Positions 24,357-26,781 of a stretch of 26,781 nt of DNA are shown one piece after another. Origin of the DNA: JANNRR01 sp031401675. GTDB lineage: Bacteria > Pseudomonadota > Alphaproteobacteria > Rhodobacterales > Rhodobacteraceae. Where the stretch lies: NCBI GenBank assembly GCA_031401675.1, contig JANNRR010000077.1, positions 1-26,781 of the forward strand. Direction: 5' to 3'. The notes below the pieces were generated by a model, which was not told where the DNA came from, did no database searches, and was given only the letters and a program-made list of their open reading frames with translations. The position numbers and the translations under genes are program-made. Each line of letters begins with the position of its first letter. Position 1 is the first letter of the stretch.

Positions 24357-25460
24357 TCAGTGTCCCCCGACAAGCCGGTCTGCTTGTCGCACCAGAAGTT
24401 CCGGGCGGAACACTTCGGCCAAGGCCGAGGTTTCCTCGCCAGCCAACCGACGCAGCAAGAACGAGCCGAGCCGCTGGCCGAGCTGCGCGACAGGCAGATA
24501 GAGCGTGGTCAAGGGCGGTGAGAAATAGGCGCTGACGTTGATATCGTCATAGGCGATCACATCGGCATCGACACCAACCGTCAGGCCCAACTCGCGCAGG
24601 CCTGCGAGCACGCCCAAGGTCGTCGATTCGTTGACACAGACAAATCCGGTTGGCGGCTCGCCTTGACTGCGCAACGCCAGCGCGCTGGATTTGCCGAAAC
24701 GCGCCGTAAGATCGCCCGCCACGATAAGATCATCGCAGTCCGCCAAATCGGCCTCGGAAAACGCGCGACGAAAGCCGTCGATCCGGTCCAGCGCATAGGA
24801 CAGAACCGGATCGGGATTGATAAGCGCGATGCGGCGATGGCCACCTGCAATCAGCCGTTGAGTCGCGGCGTAGGCGGCCCATTCGCTATCGACATCCACA
24901 TGCGCATACTGCAACGGGCTGCGGCAGCGCCCCATCGTGGCAAACGGAAACCCCACCTCGATCAAATAATCGATCCGCGCGTCCTGCGCCCGGATACCGG
25001 AAAAGATCACCCCGTCCGCGATACCCTGGATGACGATCCTGCGCGCCACTTCCAACCCGTCTTCGGCGTCGCGCACGACATGCACGGCAAGGCGATAGGG
25101 CGAACCCTCCAACGCCAGACTGATGCCGCTCAGGATCTGGGTGTATTCGACTCCGTCCCATTCAAATTCAGTTTCCGACGGCACCGGCATCAGCACCGCA
25201 ATCTGATAGGTCAGACCGGTTCGCAACGACATGCCACGCAAACTGGCTTCATAGCCAACCTGCGCGGCAGCCTTTCGGATCGCGTCTTTGGTTTCTTGCG
25301 TGACCACCGGCGAATCGTGCAAAGCCTTCGAGATCGTCGCAATCGAAAACCCCGTCAAGATAGACAGCGTCTTGATTGTGGGCCGCCCCGTCGCAGGTTT
25401 CGGGTTGTGCTTCTTCATGCCAAAGGCTTCGACTGTTTCAATCTGGGGCCTGCCATTCAT
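24357..25460 (-). CDS. LacI-family transcriptional repressor
   Basis: The 367-residue regulator has an N-terminal helix-turn-helix (TIKTLSILTGFSIATISKAL), the hinge-like VGYEAS region and a periplasmic-binding-protein-type effector domain (IAVLMPVPSE, GVIFSGIRAQD, GGHRRIALINPD, GFVCVNESTTLGVL). ATG 25460 is chosen because GAG lies at a fitting distance upstream and because an earlier start at 25532 would place the probable operator at 25501 inside the gene; ATG 25418 is also possible. It is convergent with the glycosidase gene, 20 bases away. Its obvious target is the 29-base dyad at 18333, and the half-site in front of it suggests autoregulation. The effector is probably the imported glycoside or a product. 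Confidence 0.92.
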   Translation of the reverse strand: MNGRPQIETVEAFGMKKHNPKPATGRPTIKTLSILTGFSIATISKALHDSPVVTQETKDAIRKAAAQVGYEASLRGMSLRTGLTYQIAVLMPVPSETEFEWDGVEYTQILSGISLALEGSPYRLAVHVVRDAEDGLEVARRIVIQGIADGVIFSGIRAQDARIDYLIEVGFPFATMGRCRSPLQYAHVDVDSEWAAYAATQRLIAGGHRRIALINPDPVLSYALDRIDGFRRAFSEADLADCDDLIVAGDLTARFGKSSALALRSQGEPPTGFVCVNESTTLGVLAGLRELGLTVGVDADVIAYDDINVSAYFSPPLTTLYLPVAQLGQRLGSFLLRRLAGEETSALAEVFRPELLVRQADRLVGGH

Positions 25461-25500
25461 TTCACTCTCGTGGGGAGGTGTCAGGGCACGATAGCGCCAA

Positions 25501-25515
25501 ATAAAAACGATTTCA
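25501..25515. promoter_or_regulatory. probable second LacI-type operator, autoregulatory
   Basis: ATAAAAACGATTTCA matches the left half and central CG of the perfect dyad at 18339-18354 (ATAAAAACG identical), with a degenerate right half. It lies 40 bases upstream of the chosen repressor start, a normal place for self-control. Confidence 0.55.
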
Positions 25516-25564
25516 ACGGGCCGGTTCGTCATGTCCGCGATCAGTGCCCATTGAACAATCTAGG

Positions 25565-25723
25565 GTGAGGACCTGACAAATCGCCTGCGCTGATTGTCTT
25601 GGTTTGATTCACTCTTGGCATCAAAGGGGGTGCGGCATGAGTGATTTGTCTTGGCTGACTGACGCGCAGATGGAACGGCTCAAGCCGTTCTTTCCGTTGT
25701 CACACGGTGTTCCGAGGGTGGGC
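25565..25723 (+). mobile_element. left end of an IS427-like IS5-family element, interrupted
   Basis: The sequence from roughly 25565 (boundary uncertain by about 10 bases) to 25723 looks like the left end and start of an IS5-family, IS427-group element. It ends abruptly where the inverted repeat of a second IS begins at 25724. Its right part would lie beyond the window. Confidence 0.6.
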
Positions 25724-25735
25724 GGGGCGTTGTAG
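25637..25735 (+). pseudogene. truncated IS427-like transposase N-terminus
   Basis: ATG 25637 opens MSDLSWLTDAQMERLKPFFP then LSHGVPRVG, the typical N-terminus of IS427-group orfA proteins (family form continues with a conserved RRVLSGI-type segment). After residue 29 the frame enters the inserted IS903-like element and stops at TAG 25733-25735. About 29 native codons remain here; the rest should resume after the inserted element, outside the window. Confidence 0.75.
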
Positions 25736-25743
25736 CACAACTC
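25724..25743 (+). repeat. left terminal inverted repeat of the IS5-family element
   Basis: Twenty bases, GGGGCGTTGTAGCACAACTC, complementary to 12847-12866 at 17 positions; marks the junction with the interrupted IS427-like sequence. Confidence 0.8.
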
Positions 25744-25753
25744 TGCCCGCAGA

Positions 25754-25793
25754 GGATTCACAACGTGAATCCATGCGGTCAGACAGGCCGCAT
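25754..25793 (+). other. tandem hairpins in the transposase leader
   Basis: GGATTCAC (25754-25761) pairs with GTGAATCC (25765-25772) over a 3-base loop. ATGCGG (25773-25778) pairs with CCGCAT (25788-25793). The second stem includes the first two bases of the transposase ATG at 25792. Such leader structures in IS elements commonly block translation of transcripts entering from outside; that role is inferred. Confidence 0.55.
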
Positions 25794-26625
25794 GAGCAAG
25801 TCATCACCCGCCCGCCACCGCACGACGAACTGGTCCGGCTACACTGCGTCGCTGCGCAAGCGCGGCTCGCTGCTGATCTGGCTGGACAAGGACATGCTCT
25901 GGCGCGCGCCGCATGACGGCCGCCCTGGCCGGCCATCGGTGTTCTCTGATGCCGCGATCCAGTTCTGCCTGACGATCAAGGTCCTGTTCAAGTTGCCGTT
26001 GCGACAAACGACAGGGATGGTGACCAGCCTGCTGAAGTTGGCAAACCTTGACTGGGCCGTGCCGGATTACACGACCCTGTGCCGACGGCAGCGGACACTG
26101 GCGGTCCAAATCCGCTATCGGGGCGCAGATGGGCCTCTCAACCTGCTCGTGGATGGTCGAGCCATGGGAACGCCATTGGTCCGAGAGACCATGGCGAGGG
26201 GGATCAAGTTCCTCGGCGATGGCGAATGGCAGGCCCGCAAGCACGGCGTGCAGGGCCGACGCCAGTGGCGCAAGGTGCATCTGGCCATGGACACCGCGAC
26301 TTCGGACATCCGGGCGGTGGAGTTCACCCCCAGCAGCGACGGCGACAGTCCCGTGCTGCCAGAGCTGCCGGACCGGATTCCCGAAGGCAAAGAGATCGTC
26401 ACCGTGACTGCTGACGGTGCCTATGACACGCGCCGCTGCCATACGGCGATCATCGACCAGCAGGCCACCGCGATCATCCCCATCCGCAGGAACGGTCGGC
26501 CCTGGAAGGAAGACTGCCCGGCAGCAATCGCCAGAAACGAAACCTTGCGAGCCGCACGCCACTCTGGCAGGGCGTTCTGGAAACGCTGGACCGGATACCA
26601 CGCCCGCAGCCGGATCGAGGTATGA
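25792..26625 (+). pseudogene. IS903-like transposase, interrupted by TGA and an in-frame insertion
   Basis: The frame begins MSKSSPARHRTTNWSGYTAS, as IS903-group transposases do (GTG 25765 is an alternative start), and carries RKHGVQGRRQWRKVHLAMD and TADGAYDTRRCH with the second catalytic Asp. Two oddities stand out. After LLVD (first catalytic Asp, codon 26152-26154) the family motif DSTGIKF is replaced by about 13 extra residues (GRAMGTPLVRETMAR) before GIKF. At 26623-26625 a TGA stops the frame after RIEV, yet the same frame continues beyond a hairpin with the native tail MRCLKSFGERIAARHPDSQT. The product as read is 277 residues and probably inactive unless the stop is read through. Confidence 0.75.
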
Positions 26626-26664
26626 GCCGGGCCAGAAAACGATCCGGGGGATCGTTTTCCCGGC
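26626..26664 (+). repeat. palindromic hairpin after the transposase TGA
   Basis: GAAAACGATCC (26635-26645) and GGATCGTTTTC (26649-26659) form an 11-base stem with a GGG loop, enclosed by GCCGG/CCGGC with an unpaired CCA. It starts directly after TGA 26623-26625, and the reading frame stays open through it. The same structure lies at 12628-12666. Confidence 0.8.
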
Positions 26665-26781
26665 GATTGGATGCGCTGCCTCAAATCCTTCGGAGAACGC
26701 ATCGCGGCAAGACACCCCGACAGCCAAACCGCCGAAATCCAGATCCGCGTCGCCCTCATCAACCGCTTCAACGCACTCGGC

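Larger units (their letters stand above)
25724..26781 (+). mobile_element. IS5-family (IS903-like) element, right end beyond window
   Basis: The left inverted repeat starts at 25724 (GGGGCGTTGTAGCACAACTC) and matches the right repeat of the remnant at 12847-12866. The element inserted into the IS427-like transposase. By comparison with the remnant, about 85 more bases should follow the window end. Both copies point the same way and flank the sugar cluster. Confidence 0.85.

Noticed and set aside
26600..26664. Selenocysteine insertion at the transposase TGA
   Set aside because: Only the stop-plus-hairpin geometry is similar; the stem lacks a recognisable SelB-binding loop and transposases are not selenoproteins.
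1..26781. CRISPR arrays, tRNA, rRNA genes
   Set aside because: No regularly spaced repeats and no cloverleaf or rRNA-like segments were seen on reading both strands.

Overview
The window looks like accessory DNA of a GC-rich alphaproteobacterium, most likely a member of the Rhodobacteraceae. This rests on gene content, codon use and the types of insertion sequence seen by eye; no database search was run. It holds two functional blocks separated and bordered by insertion-sequence (IS) debris.

Block 1 (196-11195, all minus strand) is an uninterrupted operon, hoxF-U-Y-H-W-hypF-A-B-C-D-E. It encodes a soluble NAD(P)-linked [NiFe] hydrogenase of the group 3d type (HoxFUYH), its dedicated C-terminal protease (HoxW) and the complete Hyp set for building the NiFe(CN)2CO centre. 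Most junctions are 1-10 base overlaps, so translation is tightly coupled. The left flank (1-195) is non-coding and looks like the end of another mobile element.

The spacer at 11196-13079 holds the presumed hox promoter region, a decayed stretch, a piece of an IS1182-type transposase, a tail fragment resembling a DUF3427 helicase, the 3' third of an IS5-family element with its right inverted repeat, and a terminator for the next block.

Block 2 (13080-25460) is a catabolic cluster with two divergent arms. The plus arm encodes an ABC sugar importer (ATPase, binding protein, two permeases) and a compact GH63-like alpha-glucosidase. The minus arm encodes a possible 55-residue protein, a 1016-residue fusion (APH-type kinase, M23 peptidase, AGXT2L-type PLP phospho-lyase) and a GH42 beta-galactosidase. 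The two arms share a near-perfect dyad operator at 18333-18361. A LacI-family repressor gene closes the cluster and has a related half-site in front of it.

The most interesting reading is that block 2 takes up and dismantles glucosyl-galactosyl-hydroxylysine, the glycan unit of collagen. The GH63-like enzyme would remove alpha-1,2-glucose, GH42 would remove beta-galactose, and the fusion protein would phosphorylate the freed 5-hydroxylysine and eliminate phosphate and ammonia. This is an inference from family functions and gene order, not shown by the sequence.

Block 2 lies between two same-orientation copies of one IS5-family (IS903-like) element: a remnant at 12387-12866 and a near-complete copy from 25724 past the window end. 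The right copy sits inside a second, IS427-like IS5-family element.
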